DNA of 64,000 nucleotides from the NCBI RefSeq assembly GCF_026230105.1, contig NC_079474.1, positions 33,370,294 to 33,434,293 of the forward strand, in the 5' to 3' direction. Within the stretch, counting starts at the first letter, position 1. Each line of letters starts with the position of its first letter. Of this stretch, positions 50,184 through 63,572 are shown in pieces. A program made the translations under genes and the position numbers. This stretch comes from Diorhabda sublineata. Lineage: Eukaryota; Arthropoda; Insecta; Coleoptera; Chrysomelidae. The notes under the pieces are model-generated. The model was not told the origin of the DNA. It did no database searches and saw nothing but the letters and a program-made list of their open reading frames with translations.

Positions 50184-50640
50184 AGGTATGGTTTTTATTG
50201 TAATTTTACTTAAATTTTTATACTATTATATAACATATAAAATTAAATGTAGAAAATATTATAAAATGCACTTTGGGTTTTAAAATATAAGAAGTTAGGT
50301 TAGAATATGCTAAGTTAGTAACCAAAATCTGTTTTTATGGTCTTGGACTTACGGTTTCAATAAAAAAAAAACAAATTTTCTTTTATATATCATTATATAA
50401 ATCAGTTTTAGTAAATTTGTTCATAAAATTATTTTTTGTTCTAGAAAAAAGGGCTCATAAAGTCTGAAACCGACGAGCAGTGATGTAATTTACTTTATAT
50501 AAGACTATAATAATATTAAGTTATCTGTTTAGTTATATTATATATATATATTATGTTTTTTACAACATGGTATTGATAATTGTATAAATTATATTTATAT
50601 AATTACTTCATACGAAATTAATAAATAAAAAATATTAATC
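50184..50640 (+). terminator. apolpp: apolpp 3' UTR with possible intron and polyadenylation signals
   Basis: The stop TAA is at 50181-50183. Overlapping AATAAA hexamers lie at 50620-50629, a plausible cleavage-signal cluster. A consensus-like donor (gtatgg) at 50186 and an acceptor after a T-rich tract (ttgttctag) ending at 50444 suggest a 3' UTR intron beginning two bases after the stop. An alternative is earlier termination near 50360 (aataaa) with no splicing. Confidence 0.5.
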
Positions 50641-53600
50641 TAGTCGTTTTCTTTCAAAAATAAAAAAATTAATTTTGAATCCAAATCGTCTCATTAAAAA
50701 ATCTGCTCCCACCTCCACAAGTTTCACTAACTCCTTGTAGATACAAATTTACCTTTAATTTTACATTTAATTTCATTAACTATAATAAGTACTTTATTGT
50801 TATTAAAAAAATGTTACTTTATTTGTTCTAACATCAAAATATTAATTTCAAACAGTCCTCATTGGTCTTTAGATTGTTTTTTGTAATCAAAACAAACAAA
50901 ACTAATATCTTTTCATATTATAATACGAATTTATTATCTACTTAATATATAAATACCTTACGGTAAAATGAAGAAACAACAAATAAACTTCACTTTTGTC
51001 CTATAAAGATATTCAACAACTGTATAACCACTCCACTTATCTTTTTACATTGATTCTTTAATTTTTCTATTTCACATCTCCTCTATAGCGCGAAATGATT
51101 CCTACTTTATCGATGTGCAGCGCGACAAAATACATTTAAACATAGATTACATAGAAACAAAATGTTTCATTTATTCATATCATGTAATTCGCGATTCTGT
51201 ATATCGATGAGACCTCTGGTAGAAAAAAAATAAACCTACTTCATATTTAATTTTTAGTTAACCTTTTTACTTTTCTATTATCTATGATCTGTCAATGGAT
51301 TGAAATTGAAACATGACGTGTCCAGTTCGTTGACTTTTCAATTTTGTTTGTTATGTAATTAGAAAATAATGAAAAATGAATTATATAAACTGCCTAATAA
51401 ATAAATTAGTTTCATATTTATAAGATATCCTTTTTTTAAATGTTTTTGTACTATTAAATAGCCATTGTAAGTTTATACTTTCGTGAAAGCATCAACATAA
51501 CATATTTTTTATGTATAAGAAAGTGTCTCTCAAATAAATTACTCCCAACATGTTTTCTTTACCCCTGTAAACAAAACGATAACATACAACCTGTTGTTGA
51601 AAGTGTTGATATTCCAGACGTGTGCTTCTTCTGTTGCTACGCCACACTAATACAAATAAATAGAAAAAAAAAATAATTGCTTTTTAAACAAACATATTTT
51701 TTTGAAATTGTAATTGCACGACGTATCTTTACGGTTACCGAACAGCTGAAACGTGTTGATAAAAGTATTTTCAACCCTTTTTATGTGTTTAACTCAATTT
51801 TAATAAAACCCCATCTTGATTTTATATTTAGTGACTGAGTGTATATATCAACAAGTCGACAGGTGGATTTTTATGATGAAAGAAATAATAAAAATATTTT
51901 GTTTATTTGGATCTATATATTTTTATATATCCAATATAATATACAAGTATATTTTTTAGTAGATTTTTAAAATTAGAATCTGTTCATTAAATTGCTTCTA
52001 ATTCGATGTGTTTATCTAGTCTTCTTCTTTTTTATTGTTGACAATAACTGAATCAAATAACTAAAAACTACAGTTTATCATAAAGAAAACAAAACAACAT
52101 GAAGATACAGAATAAATGGGGGTGAAAAATTGATATTATTATTAAAGGTTTTTGTTTTTTTTATTTTTAACATTATTTATAAAATATTTTATATTGTCTG
52201 CATGTTCTTAATAATATCATATGGTTCGTAACATAACCTAAATGCACTTTAACCTTACGATTAAATTAAATATAGACCTTGCGAGCTCTCCTGCTTTATG
52301 TTATGTGTTCGAAGTAATTATAAAACTTTTTTTAATTTTCTTATATGCATGTCTTAGCATGCACCGAACACGTGTTGGCGTCGTCGAAAGAATGGATGAA
52401 AAAATAGACACAAAAACGTCTAGAAGTCTGAAAAAAAAACGTAAACTATACTATATACACACATTAGGCCGTCTCATATTTACATGAATTATTTCTAAAA
52501 CCCAGCTGTGGAGTAATTTCATTGTTTTTTCAACAGGCTCGCGACTGTTTTTAGAAGTACTGTCCGGGGGTATATATGGAAATATTAAATTTATCATTAT
52601 ACGTAAAAAAAACGTATTTTTAAATCACTACGAAGTTGGAATTTTACTCAAGACGTGTTTAATAAGAACGAAAACATAAAAATGAGATAATATATTTCTA
52701 TTACAAGTGAATTAGTCCGTAGATACAATTTTATGTGGGTAATTTGATCACGTGTTCAAATGTACCAGGTGGTCAAGAACGGTCATATCTGAAGAACGGA
52801 TTGAGTTACAGCTTCAGAAAAAAAAATATACCAAAAGTGGCCCCGAGAAACTCGTAGATATTATATCTAAAATCTCAAGTCTACCGCTAGAGGGCGGATT
52901 TGCAAAAATTAAATTAAAAAAATAAAATTTCTCAGAATTTACCCAATCAAGTCGCACTTTATATACGATACGATTCAACAAATTCTGCGCATTTTTCATT
53001 CGACAAATTTTAGTCTATCTCTTCAAATATAAAGTGGGAGAGATGGGAACATTTTTATGAAAAAATGCCTGTAAGTCCGGTTCTGCTTATCGGATTTTTA
53101 TGAACTTGTTGTTTGGAAGAGCTTTTGTTCAATAATACAGAATATATACATTCCAAACAAATTAATTAGCAACGTGAGTGATATGGGGCGTTCAAATTGT
53201 CTTCCATCATTTTTTATACATGAAATCAGTCGCTGATGGGTGGTTACTTTCAATTTCTTTCATTGAAGAAGATGATATGATTGATAAATACAAGAGGCAA
53301 TACGAAGTATTTCAATGGCATATTATAGTCTTTTTTGGGCCCCTCCCTCCCTGCACGTAGCCTTCTCCATGACTCTTCCCCCCCCCCCCTGCACGATGCT
53401 ACTTGGTTTTATTTCACAATATTATACGTTTTCTATTATATATTTATTAAGAAAATATTAACAATTCAGAATTTTTTAAACAATGTAATTATGATTCAAA
53501 TAAAATCATTTTTTTAAACAAAATTTCATCTGAAAAAATCAAAGTAGCTTTGCTCTCACCTCCTCCCACCCGTCACATGACTCATTGTAGTATTTGAACT

Positions 53601-56600
53601 TATCCCTCCCCCCTCTTGACCGAGCTACTGGTTTATGGATGCTCTCATTGTTAGTAATATTAGCTTTACATTTAAATAACGCCATCTAGCGGCATTAATA
53701 AGATAATTATGAGAACAATTTAAATTACTGCAAGTAGGTCAATGTAATAAATTTCGTTATTTTAAGTTACCCACCCGGTATAAGTGTAAGAAATATCTGA
53801 TATTCATTATGCAGCTATGACAACCTGAGAAAAATATGACCGTAGGCAAGCAGATATGATGTGTGAAAATATGAATTACCAAGTATTGAAACGAAAGTAG
53901 TACGGCGTACATAAATTTAAAAACGACACTACTTTCTATTAGCCAATAGATGCTTTTATAAGCTACCACTTTGTATAAAATTACGAAATAACCGCGCGAG
54001 GGTCAATTTCCAGTGAAATTAATGACAAAAAATACCCTTTTAAATGGAGCAAGGTCACTTATGTATTTTTAAACTTCAGTGACCCCTCATAGCGCATTCA
54101 AATGTTCAGAAAACAAACGTGATAAGTTAATTCTTATAATAGGGAGAAGTTATAACAACATCTGGTTAACATTAGAAAATGTTCACATTCGGTAGACAGC
54201 TAAACACACTTGAATGTCTCTAAAACAATTTGTTTAGATCATTTGTCATTGTATCATCTAGAACCTATTGAAAAAAAACATTTTTGAGGTTAAGTTCTAG
54301 TCGAATTTCGAAACATGCCGATCAGTATCAACTGTATATTACAATTAATTTCGTTTTTTTCCTTGTTTTTAATGAAAAATATTCATATTCAATTAGTAGT
54401 TGACTATTTTTTAAAGCTAATTGAAATAGACCATTTAATTGAATTGAATAACTTGGAACTGGTCACTTAGCAAATCGATTAATTCATTATGAGTTAATAG
54501 TTTCAAATGTATAACGTAATTACGTTGTCATATCTTTCAATTTTCTAGAAATATAACGATGTTGTTTCAAATGGATTCAATATTCTGAAACTTTTTTATG
54601 TTGCCAAGTTATTTGTAATGTTTATAACCTCATAGTTATTTCTAGTACATTAACAAATTTGAAATAATAAAATAATGGTAAATTTTTTTCATTTTCCAGT
54701 TTAAATTATTAAAAAACACTAATTAAAAAAAATTGTATCGAAAAAACATTTATTGCTATTTGCAAGCACAATGAATCAAGGCAACATAGTAAGTAATTAA
54801 ATTTATTTTGTGGTAACTGGGCACGTAGATTCCCTTGTGTTATTACCTAATATGGCGGAAATTTGAACCTAAATCTTGTATAGTGAATAATTAAAATAAG
54901 GAAATAAATGAAAATTTGATTTTGAATTTACTTAATTTTACTAATAATTATCAATAACTGATATTTTTTATATTTAAATCTCTCAATTATAGTAAATATT
55001 GATCTTAACCTACAAAAAATTGTCATGTTTACGATATATAATAAGTTACAGCGTTGCCAGACTTCAATTATGAATAGAGTAAATAATATATATTTATAAC
55101 TAATATTTGTAGAATAAGATCCAGCGTTGCCAAAGTTGTGTAATATCACGATTACATCAAATAATTAATATCATAGTTTGAAAAACTCTAATTATGATCA
55201 TTTGATTAGAAAAAAATATCGATATATTCAATAAAACACCTTGTATATTATTTTCATAATATTTACGCGTAATAACTCATCAATCAACCTTTTTTTTTCT
55301 GACAACGTACGCATTGTTTTATAAACAACAACCATAAGTCTTTTGAACTTTCGAAAAACAAAAAAAATTAGATCTGATATAACTAACTGTTGGTAGTAAA
55401 GTTCTGGTATATCAAATTACTTTCGTTAATGCCCTTTTTTCTCTCAAATTGCCGAGTGTTAACCCCGTCCAAGTAAAAACATTCAATTACCACATGTGAC
55501 GGGTGAATTTAAAACTAAAAACGGGTAAACGCAGTGGAACATTTGATCTCGAGTCATCTCGTTTATTTGTCGGATTCTTGTTAGATGTCTCTCCGAAGTC
55601 AGGGACGTCCGCATAGGATAGTTGGAAGGGTCATAAGTGTGCCGAGTTCCAATAATTACCGTAAATCGAATCAAAAGTATTTTGAGGTTAAGTTATTTCA
55701 AAAGAAAATTTATGAGGGGGGGTGGATAGTTTAGAACAAGGAGAACAAAATTATTAATATAAGAAATATTTCAAATAATTAGATCGAAATGTGATTGCTT
55801 GATGTATAATGATATTCATGTATCAAGATATAGATTTGTTTAGGGCTACTAAAACAAATTCAATACGATTTAAATCCGTTCAATATGATGGAGGTTTCTT
55901 TTAAAAGCCAAATAATGCTGATTTTGAACATTACAACCTACAGGATACGTCAAAACTGTTTGTAGGTGGAATTAATGACAGTATACAGATAAATAAACTT
56001 TCTTATTTACCAACATTCCTTATTATTATACAGAGGAGTGAATAACACTTTATTGATACCAATGATTCCATTAAAATGTTTTGTTTTGTAAAATTTAATT
56101 GATAGACATAAAACATGTGTTTAACGAGACCAAATTTTAAATGTCATTTAATACTTATAAGAAAAATGTGGCGCATTTGGGCTGTCCCGTCAAATCGGAC
56201 CGGACGATTTATGGAAACACGTGAAAATGATAAAAATTAAGGGTTGAATCGTCTCAAACCACAAATACAATCCGTGGGAAACCCAACCGTCTACGAAAAA
56301 AAAAAATAAATGAAATAAAAATAAATATTGTTGAAATATGGAAAGCCTCGACTAGCTGTCTAAAACGCATCTGGGCGTAAATCAAGCGAAGAGTCTTCAA
56401 ATTTCTTCGATGCACCTGTTTCTATTCATATTTTTGGATAAAAAAATTGATCTGATACGAACAAATAAAAAACTTGAAAAAGATTATATCGAATTTTTAA
56501 ATATTGAAGAGTTAAAACATAAATACAAATATTTTTTTCGATAATAAAAAGTTTTATAATGTACATTAATAACTGTTAATTTGTTTGAAACATTCGGAAT

Positions 56601-59600
56601 ATGAATAAAACTATTTTATTTTGTTTCAATCTTTTAATGATAAGTATATAATTGCTGCATTCTACGAACTGGATCATCCTTTGTTTGACATGCTGTTAGT
56701 TTCCTTGCTTGACATGTCATCTGTCATAATTTTACATAAATATGACAGATAAATCAATACTCTATTCGTTATTGGACAAAAATAAAAAAAATTATTTTTC
56801 ATCTCTATTTATCATTATTAAATGAAAAGCAATTAAGAAAAGCGAAGAAAAATCATGTGAATATTATTATTTCTGTTCAACCATCATGTTTCAAATGTCA
56901 TCTGTCATAATATCACATAAATTTGACAGATAGATCAATACTCTTTTCGTTGTTGGACAAATATGACGAAAAAAAATTTCTAGGCTCAATTAAACATGTT
57001 TTATGAGAAAAACAATTTAAAAAATCGAAGAAAAGTCACGTAAATATTATCTAGGAAGCACTCCGTCATGGAATGATTTGTAATTGGTCTTTCCTTTTAA
57101 AAGTAGTCATGTAAATACAGATGTTGCTGAACGTCTGAAATTGTCATTCAAAGAACGATGGTTTATTCAGAGTAGGTGAAAAAAATTTCAATAATCTTTG
57201 ATCTGGTGTCTACGTTATAATTTATAGATTTTTGATAACTAATTAAAAAAACTTCTGGGACACCCTGTATAAACTATTTCAATAGTCTTTGACTTTGGAC
57301 ACGCCGTATAAACAGTTTAGTCTTTGACCTGATGCCTACGATATAATCTAAAGTTTTTCGATAACTGGCCAAATAAGATGTGACAAACAAATGAAAAAAA
57401 TAATCCATTCGACTTTGGTCATTTCGTTGTCCTTTTCGAGCCGGTACCCGGTGGATAAATATCCGGAATTTCCTGTAGTAGTTTTCGATGCATCCGTATA
57501 AATGACATATTGGAATATTACTTTCCTAATTTATTGAATACATTTTTTATCTGAAAGGATGTAATGACCTGTTTCGGTTATAAGGGGATGTCAAAGTCTG
57601 TAAAAAGAACTTTTTGACTAAATAACTATTTCACTAAATTTTAGAATATTTTAAAGCTTGACAACACTGCAATCTATTCTATCGATAATAAAGATAGCAG
57701 TTTCTTATAAGTTGAGATAAATTTTGGTGGAATTACAAAATTGAAATAAAAAGATATTATTTTGTAGGATGAATTGTACCAACTTATTAAATTTTTAATG
57801 AAAGAAAATATTAGTTTACGAATGTCTTCTTTAAGAATTAAATGCAAACTGCATAAACCATTTTTTTTACTCATCTATAAGATTGAAGTAAATAAAAAAA
57901 GCTTCGCGCTGAGTGTTAATAGTATTTCATGTGTTTTCGTACGAAACTTCTCATTGGTTGCCTGCACGTGGCTTAAAATTTTTTACCACACTGTAATTCG
58001 ATACATCATCTCAAGTCGTCCTGCACTTGTTTCTGACTTATTGAGAGACATAAATATATTGCATTCTTTATTAATAACAGTTGGTATTAACTTTCTTTTT
58101 AGTTATTTAACTTTTATATCCTATAACCTTTTACAGCGTTTTGTTTTGTTTATCTACAGGGTAAACGTAAAATTGGGATTATATTTACAATAAACGTAAT
58201 TATTAAATTGATATGAGACTATCAGGTCATGTCAAAGTTATGTGACGTCACCGTTTCATGTGCAGTAGATTTGATTCCATTCATATTCATATTTTATTTT
58301 TATTATTATTTAATTATTTTGAGGGAGTCAATATATAAGAAAACAGAGAAAAATACGTTATTAAATTATTAAAAATAAAATTTGATTTTTGATAACCTAT
58401 AATGTTATATAAGCAGTAACATATAAACAGTGATTTAAAACGTATATGCCCAATATTGAAATCAGAATTTTAGTATTATAAAACATAAGTATATAGTGTG
58501 CTCCAAAAATGGGATTAAGAATTTTCAACAAATAATCATTCAATTGTTTAGGCTGAAAATTATTCAATATACTTTCAAAATAATTTTTCAAAAATTTCAG
58601 ATATAGGTCGTACACTAAGAAAAATAAATGCACGTTTTAGAGCATATATAATTGTCAAACTGGGTGTTAACTGAGCCTAATGACGTATTTATTTCAATAT
58701 TCGCATTGTAATATAACGGGGTATGGTTGAAAACATGTCAAATATCTGTCAACGTTGCCAGATGTCGCAAATTAGTATTTCCGGTTAATATATAATTGTA
58801 TTGACTTTAGCGAAAGCTTTTATTTTGAAGGGTCTAAGATAAAAATAATTCTTGTTCGAGATTTCTGTTTGTCCAATTCTTATTCACATTGAAATCGGGA
58901 AATGTTGTGAAGCTGACGAAGAAACGAAACTATTTTCTGGTTAGGTTAGGTTTAATTTTTTTCAGTGTAAGTTATCTAAATTGGTCGACAACTCGGGAAA
59001 AAATATATTTGTCTATGTTCTTATAATAAAGAGGCACTGCCATTTCGTGGAATTTATAAATCCAGTTTGAAAAGCCGAACTGGAGGTCAAGAAACATTTG
59101 TGATATCCATAAATGGATTCTGCGATTTCGAAAACGCCTTATTAGCGTGTATTTATTGTAAATCTAAGCCGGGCAGATATGAAAATACGCCCGAAGGTTC
59201 TTGATTATTAAAATAGACAATTTAAAATTTAAATAATCGTTAGATCACAACTGCTAGTAAAAAAGATTGTGATCGGGTATAAACAGAATTGCCAACTTTA
59301 AAAAATACGATATATAAAAATACTTTCTATACAAAAGGATACCCGAAAGTAATTTATTTACCGAAATTTTTGATCACGCCTTGTACTATGCTAACCCAAT
59401 AGATAAAATACTGTAAAATATTTATTTGATTCTACAATGTACTATTGTTTTTATAGTCTATATTTTGATTAAATGGAATTAAAATTAATAAGATTCATTG
59501 ACTGGCCTATTATCATCAAAGCTCTGAAAGCTTCTCGACGAAAATCGACGATTATATCCGAACGATTTTTTATTTTCTATCGGAATCTCATGGGGTTTAA

Positions 59601-60324
59601 AATTATAACACTTCGAGATGTCATATTAATTTAGTTATGATATTTTGATGGTATCACTTGGAGCTCATTAGAGTTAACGGCGTCAGCAGATTTTTTGACA
59701 AATTGATTTTACCGATTTCGATACGGACAATTTCAATTGAACGTCTTGTGAATAATTTTCGAAGTTTATTTTTGTTTGTGTTGGTGAATATTTAAGAGTA
59801 AGTAGGTATTAAATTATATAATCGTTAACTTATTTAATATTTGAAAAAATAAAAACGTCGCCACGTGTGTGTGTGTGTGTATGTCTAATAAATAAGTAAG
59901 AAATTTATTGAAATATTTATTTATAATAATATGATAATTATATTTATCAATATATTTAAATTTTTATAATATTAAAGCAAATTTTATATCGTCTCTCATC
60001 AATTTGATATCGAATTATACTTTATATAATTTTGTTATTTGAAAGGGGGTAAAATTATAATTTGTACATCCACAAATGAGTAATTTTTACAATTTTTTCA
60101 GTTAGTTCTTCATTCTATACATACCTCATTTCTCGTAATTGAAAAATAAACTTAAATATTTCACCCCTATAAATAAAATTCAATTTAATTTTATACGATC
60201 CGAGTATAGTTACATTATTGTAATATGTTTCTAAATCACATAAAGAAACAGGTTGCAGAAAGCTTAAAAATTATATAAAAATCGATATCAATCGATTATC
60301 ATTAAAATGAAGTATTCATTTTAG
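50641..60324. other. Large AT-rich gene-poor interval before the GLIS-type gene
   Basis: About 9.7 kb with no recognisable protein. The longest open frame (57774-58193, 139 codons) is hydrophobic but matches nothing I know. A C-run occurs near 53381. A tandem duplication occupies 56700-57060. The promoter and 5' UTR of the GLIS-type gene are probably here; 'aaagagtaagta' near 59800 would be a fair donor for a non-coding first exon spliced to 60325, which is speculation. Confidence 0.45.
56700..57060. repeat. Tandem duplication of about 180 bp
   Basis: 'atgtcatctgtcataat-t-acataaat-tgacagat-aatcaatactct-ttcgtt-ttggacaaa' occurs near 56714 and again near 56895. It is followed in both copies by 'gaaaa-caatt-a-aaa-gcgaagaaaa-tca-gt-aatatta' type sequence. 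Each copy also contains a small internal inverted repeat (tgtcat / atgaca). Moderately diverged. Confidence 0.7.
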
Positions 60325-63300
60325 ATGTTATTAAAAACGTACGACATGACAGATCAGTTATACGATCCGATAAATCACTTATCGCAATCTGAATTAATGG
60401 AAAAGTTCAATTTGGCGTTTTACGAAGCTCAAAATCTATCAAAAACCGACATTCTCTCGACTTTCGATGATCCTATACCGGAAACCACAGATATAAATTA
60501 CCCGGACCAAGTAGGCGACGATTATCTCATAGATTATTTGATTTCGAATTCCGATATGACACCTGCGAGCACGCCGAACAGCGAAATAGACATAAATTTC
60601 GATTTCGATGATTTCGAAATCGATTTCGATCAAAATGTAACTAAAACCACAGAGATCGAAGAAAGTTTCGATACAGAAACGTTTACTACGGAAAGTTCGT
60701 TCGGTGAACCGGTAACGCGCGGTGAATTTTCTCAGTTTTATGTCCCGCCTCCTTTCCACGGCGACAAAATCAATGAAACGTGTATTGGTTTCGAAAGTAT
60801 CGATTTCAGTGGAGATATAATCGATGGTGCTTTTGTTATGGATGGTTTGAAAACGGAAGAAAATAGTGTTAGTGACTACGAATGTCATGGTTTTTTACCA
60901 CCGGTTGATACTATTAAGAATAACGTAAATTTTAATAATTTTTTACGAAAAACCACAACCAACGATTTGGAATATATAAACCAGGTAAATATATAGATTC
61001 TAATATTATTATTATGTCATACAAATAAACACTAGATGGCGTAATGAAGTAAATATTAAAGCAACGAGGAATAATCATAATTGAATTTACGAGGGATGTT
61101 TGATAAGTTTCCGATCTTAATCTGAAGATATCATCACTTAATAAGTTCAGAAATATATATGCGAATGCATTGCAGGATTATTTAGTCACTTGCAGGAGAT
61201 TTTCATCAGTTTAGAATATTATCGTACACGTAAACGCCTATTTTAAAGAGAAAAACGGCAACTATTATTTGAAAGTGTTGAAAAAGTGTATAGACAGACA
61301 TCCCTCGTAGATACAAAATTTCTTGGTCGATTTTTCTATTTAAATAGTCGCTGCAAAGACATAAATATACATAACAATGTATTTAAAGTCATACTACTAG
61401 ATGGCGCTATGCAACAGTTGTTCTTAAAATGGCTTTATAGATACAGTGTGGCCACATGAGAGTGGCCACCATTTTGAACCCAAACTCGACTGATTTAGCA
61501 TTTTTTTCTCATAAAATCGTAATTTATATTCTCAAATACTTCATTAAAAACTTTCGAAGGGTTCTATAGTATTTTTAACTGAAAAAAATTCGGAAATAAT
61601 TTATTTTGTGTCGTAGTTTGGATTAAACATGGCGGACATTCTTATGTGGCCACACTGTATCTATCAAGTCACTGTAGTTGTTCTGTGCTATATTTTATCA
61701 GAAATTGTTAACTAATTTTTACAGGGGTTGTTCAAAAATAACTATAAACTTTAAAAGTAGAATTACTTCCAAAAATAATTCGAAACATTGTGTATTTGTA
61801 GCTAATTGTTTTGAATGAAATTTTTCTTTTTTTTTGTCATTTTATTTAATAAAATCCCAAGAGTTTATACGAACAGATGAAGTAGATTTTATATTTACAA
61901 CCGTAGACAATGTATGAAGGAAAAAATTTCAATTTAAAAATTATTGTATAGAAAAAAATTACTTTCAGGATTCAAGTGGCGCCAATTGTGACTTTGGTCA
62001 TTTATTAGGTTCAAAATGTTCGATACAGTTCATTGATAACAGTACTATACAAGAACCTACCCCCTATTTCGACATTCATAGAGATAACCAAATGGTTTTA
62101 ACACAAAGCGAAGCTCTATTAAATGACGATCCTCTCCTGAGCGCCTCAAATCCTACCTCTTCAATCAATAAAAGGGTAAGTAAATCATTTTTCATAACAA
62201 TAAGAATTGATATAAAAAAAATTCCCAACATTTCCGTATTAAAATTAAACTTGGCAACGTTGTATACAGATCATAAAACTACTATTAACATTCACAACAT
62301 TAGTTGTGAATAGCACCACGAAGGCGCTGCTAGAACAATAACATAATAAGTATTGGAATCACTTGACACGAGCAGTCGTTCACGTGATTGGTTGACCTCG
62401 AGCTAAGAAATTAACGGCGGCTCCAATGACAGAAGTGCGCGAAACAGTGGTCTGTTCAAATGATCGAACAATGTTACTAAATTCACTATTAAGACATATA
62501 TTATCATATTATGAAAGTTGTTTATAGGAAATAATATTTATATACATAAATAATGGAATTACTAAAAGAGACGAGTCAAATGACAATGTTTAAGTAAAAT
62601 ACAACGCAAGAAAATGCAAGTCTGGTTTGTTTTGTTTACATTTTTACAAAAATGGCTAACAAACAAAAATTATTAGTGCAAGAAATAATAGGAGATGTTG
62701 TTTTACGAATAAAAATCAATAGAGATCCTTGACAGTCTTTAATCATTGGAAACACGTAAATTTAATTATTTATAATTTTGTTATATATGGTTTTGACAAT
62801 GGCAGCGCCATCTATGGAAACAGTGTAGCAAAAATATATTTTATTTCCAGAAATATGCTAAAGAAATTGATGACAACGTTTACGAAGAAGTGAGTAGTAC
62901 CCTCAATGTTCAATGTAAATGGGAAAATTGTTATCAGTTTTATGAATCTCAATCGCTTCTCGTGAAACACATCGAAAAATGCCACGTGGAATTGAAAAGA
63001 GGTAATTATTATTTTACATAGCAAACGGTAAAAAAAAACAGCGTTTCATCCACATATTAATTAATATAATAAATGTTTTTTATCTTAAAGACACGCCTAT
63101 GAATAAACACGATATCTAGGCGTAAAAAAATTATTGGGAGAAAACAACTAACTTGAAATTTTTGGAACCGCTGGTGATATTAATAATGTACACACTATTT
63201 ACACTACAACTACACCAACACTCACAATTACACTAAAACTTATTAACTTGACCTACCTACTTTATACTAAATTTTTCCGCCAATTAACCTTCTACCGCGA

Positions 63301-63572
63301 AAGAAAAATAATTCCAGCGGGAAAACGTTCTTGGCGGTAATCATTTATAGTATAGAGTGAAATGTAACAAGTTGAATGGGGAAGTGGGTTATTTCAAGGT
63401 CACAATGTCGTGAAAATATGATTTTGATGAAGTTGACTAGTTAAATATTTCAGGAGAAGAATTTACTTGTTATTGGTCTAATTGTCCAAGGAAAACGAAA
63501 CCTTTCAATGCCAGATACAAGTTATTAATACATATGAGAGTCCACAGTGGAGAAAAACCTAATAAATGTCCG
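60325..63572 (+). CDS. GLIS-type C2H2 zinc-finger transcription factor (lmd/sug-like), 5' part, runs past the window
   Basis: Four exons join in frame: 60325-60984, 61969-62175, 62851-63001 and 63454-63572, with the last donor at 63573. They encode 379 residues. The N-terminal 290 or so are acidic and low-complexity (IDINFDFDDFEIDFDQN), like an activation region. Then come two tandem C2H2 fingers. Finger 1 is C-x4-C-x12-H-x4-H (CKWENC...HIEKCH). Finger 2 is C-x4-C-x15-H-x3-H (CYWSNC...HMRVH). They are followed by the linker SGEKPNKC. RYKLLIHMRVHSGEKPNKC is the hallmark of the GLIS/Gli-similar family, which has five fingers; three more should lie beyond 64000. Drosophila lmd and sug are the nearest insect relatives I recall, and I cannot decide between them. 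TAG lies in frame directly before the ATG, and that TAG could also be a splice acceptor, so the first exon boundary is uncertain. Confidence 0.85.
61088..61309. mobile_element. Short inverted-repeat element (MITE 1) in GLIS-type gene intron 1
   Basis: TACGAGGGATGT (61088-61099) and ACATCCCTCGTA (61298-61309) are exact inverted repeats, with TA at each outer edge as expected for Tc1/mariner-type insertion. The 222-bp body has no coding capacity. The left terminus (cgagggatgtttgataagttt) resembles the style of mariner ends, so it is probably a deletion derivative of a mariner. Confidence 0.75.
61437..61664. mobile_element. Short inverted-repeat element (MITE 2) in GLIS-type gene intron 1
   Basis: ATAGATACAGTGTGGCCACAT (61437-61457) is the exact reverse complement of the 21 bases at 61644-61664. 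TA dinucleotides flank GATACAG on both sides, consistent with a TA target site. The 228-bp body is non-coding and has subterminal 'ccaccattttg' and 'catggcgg' words. It is unrelated in sequence to MITE 1, which lies 127 bp upstream. Confidence 0.85.
62176..62850. other. GLIS-type gene intron 2
   Basis: No coding or repeat element was resolved. A 'ggcgct' stretch near 62320 and an 'agcgccatctat' word near 62804 resemble 'tagatggcgct' words at 61033 and 61398, hinting at a small dispersed motif. Confidence 0.4.

Noticed and set aside
52242..52487. 81-codon frame with a basic C-terminus
   Set aside because: AT-rich, no domain, no flanking splice sites that extend it.
54768..54800. ATG-AATCAAGGCAACATA followed by gtaagt as a possible first coding exon of the GLIS-type gene
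   Set aside because: Only a few codons, more than 5 kb upstream and not needed for an open frame; no evidence beyond a consensus donor.
55483..55674. Minus-strand 63-codon frame containing a 'SLTSERHLTRI' stretch
   Set aside because: No recognisable domain or start context; composition differs slightly from the surroundings, but nothing supports a gene.
61033..62815. Recurring 'tagatggcgct' words
   Set aside because: Short word found at scattered places (also near 53685); may be part of a dispersed element, but ends cannot be defined.
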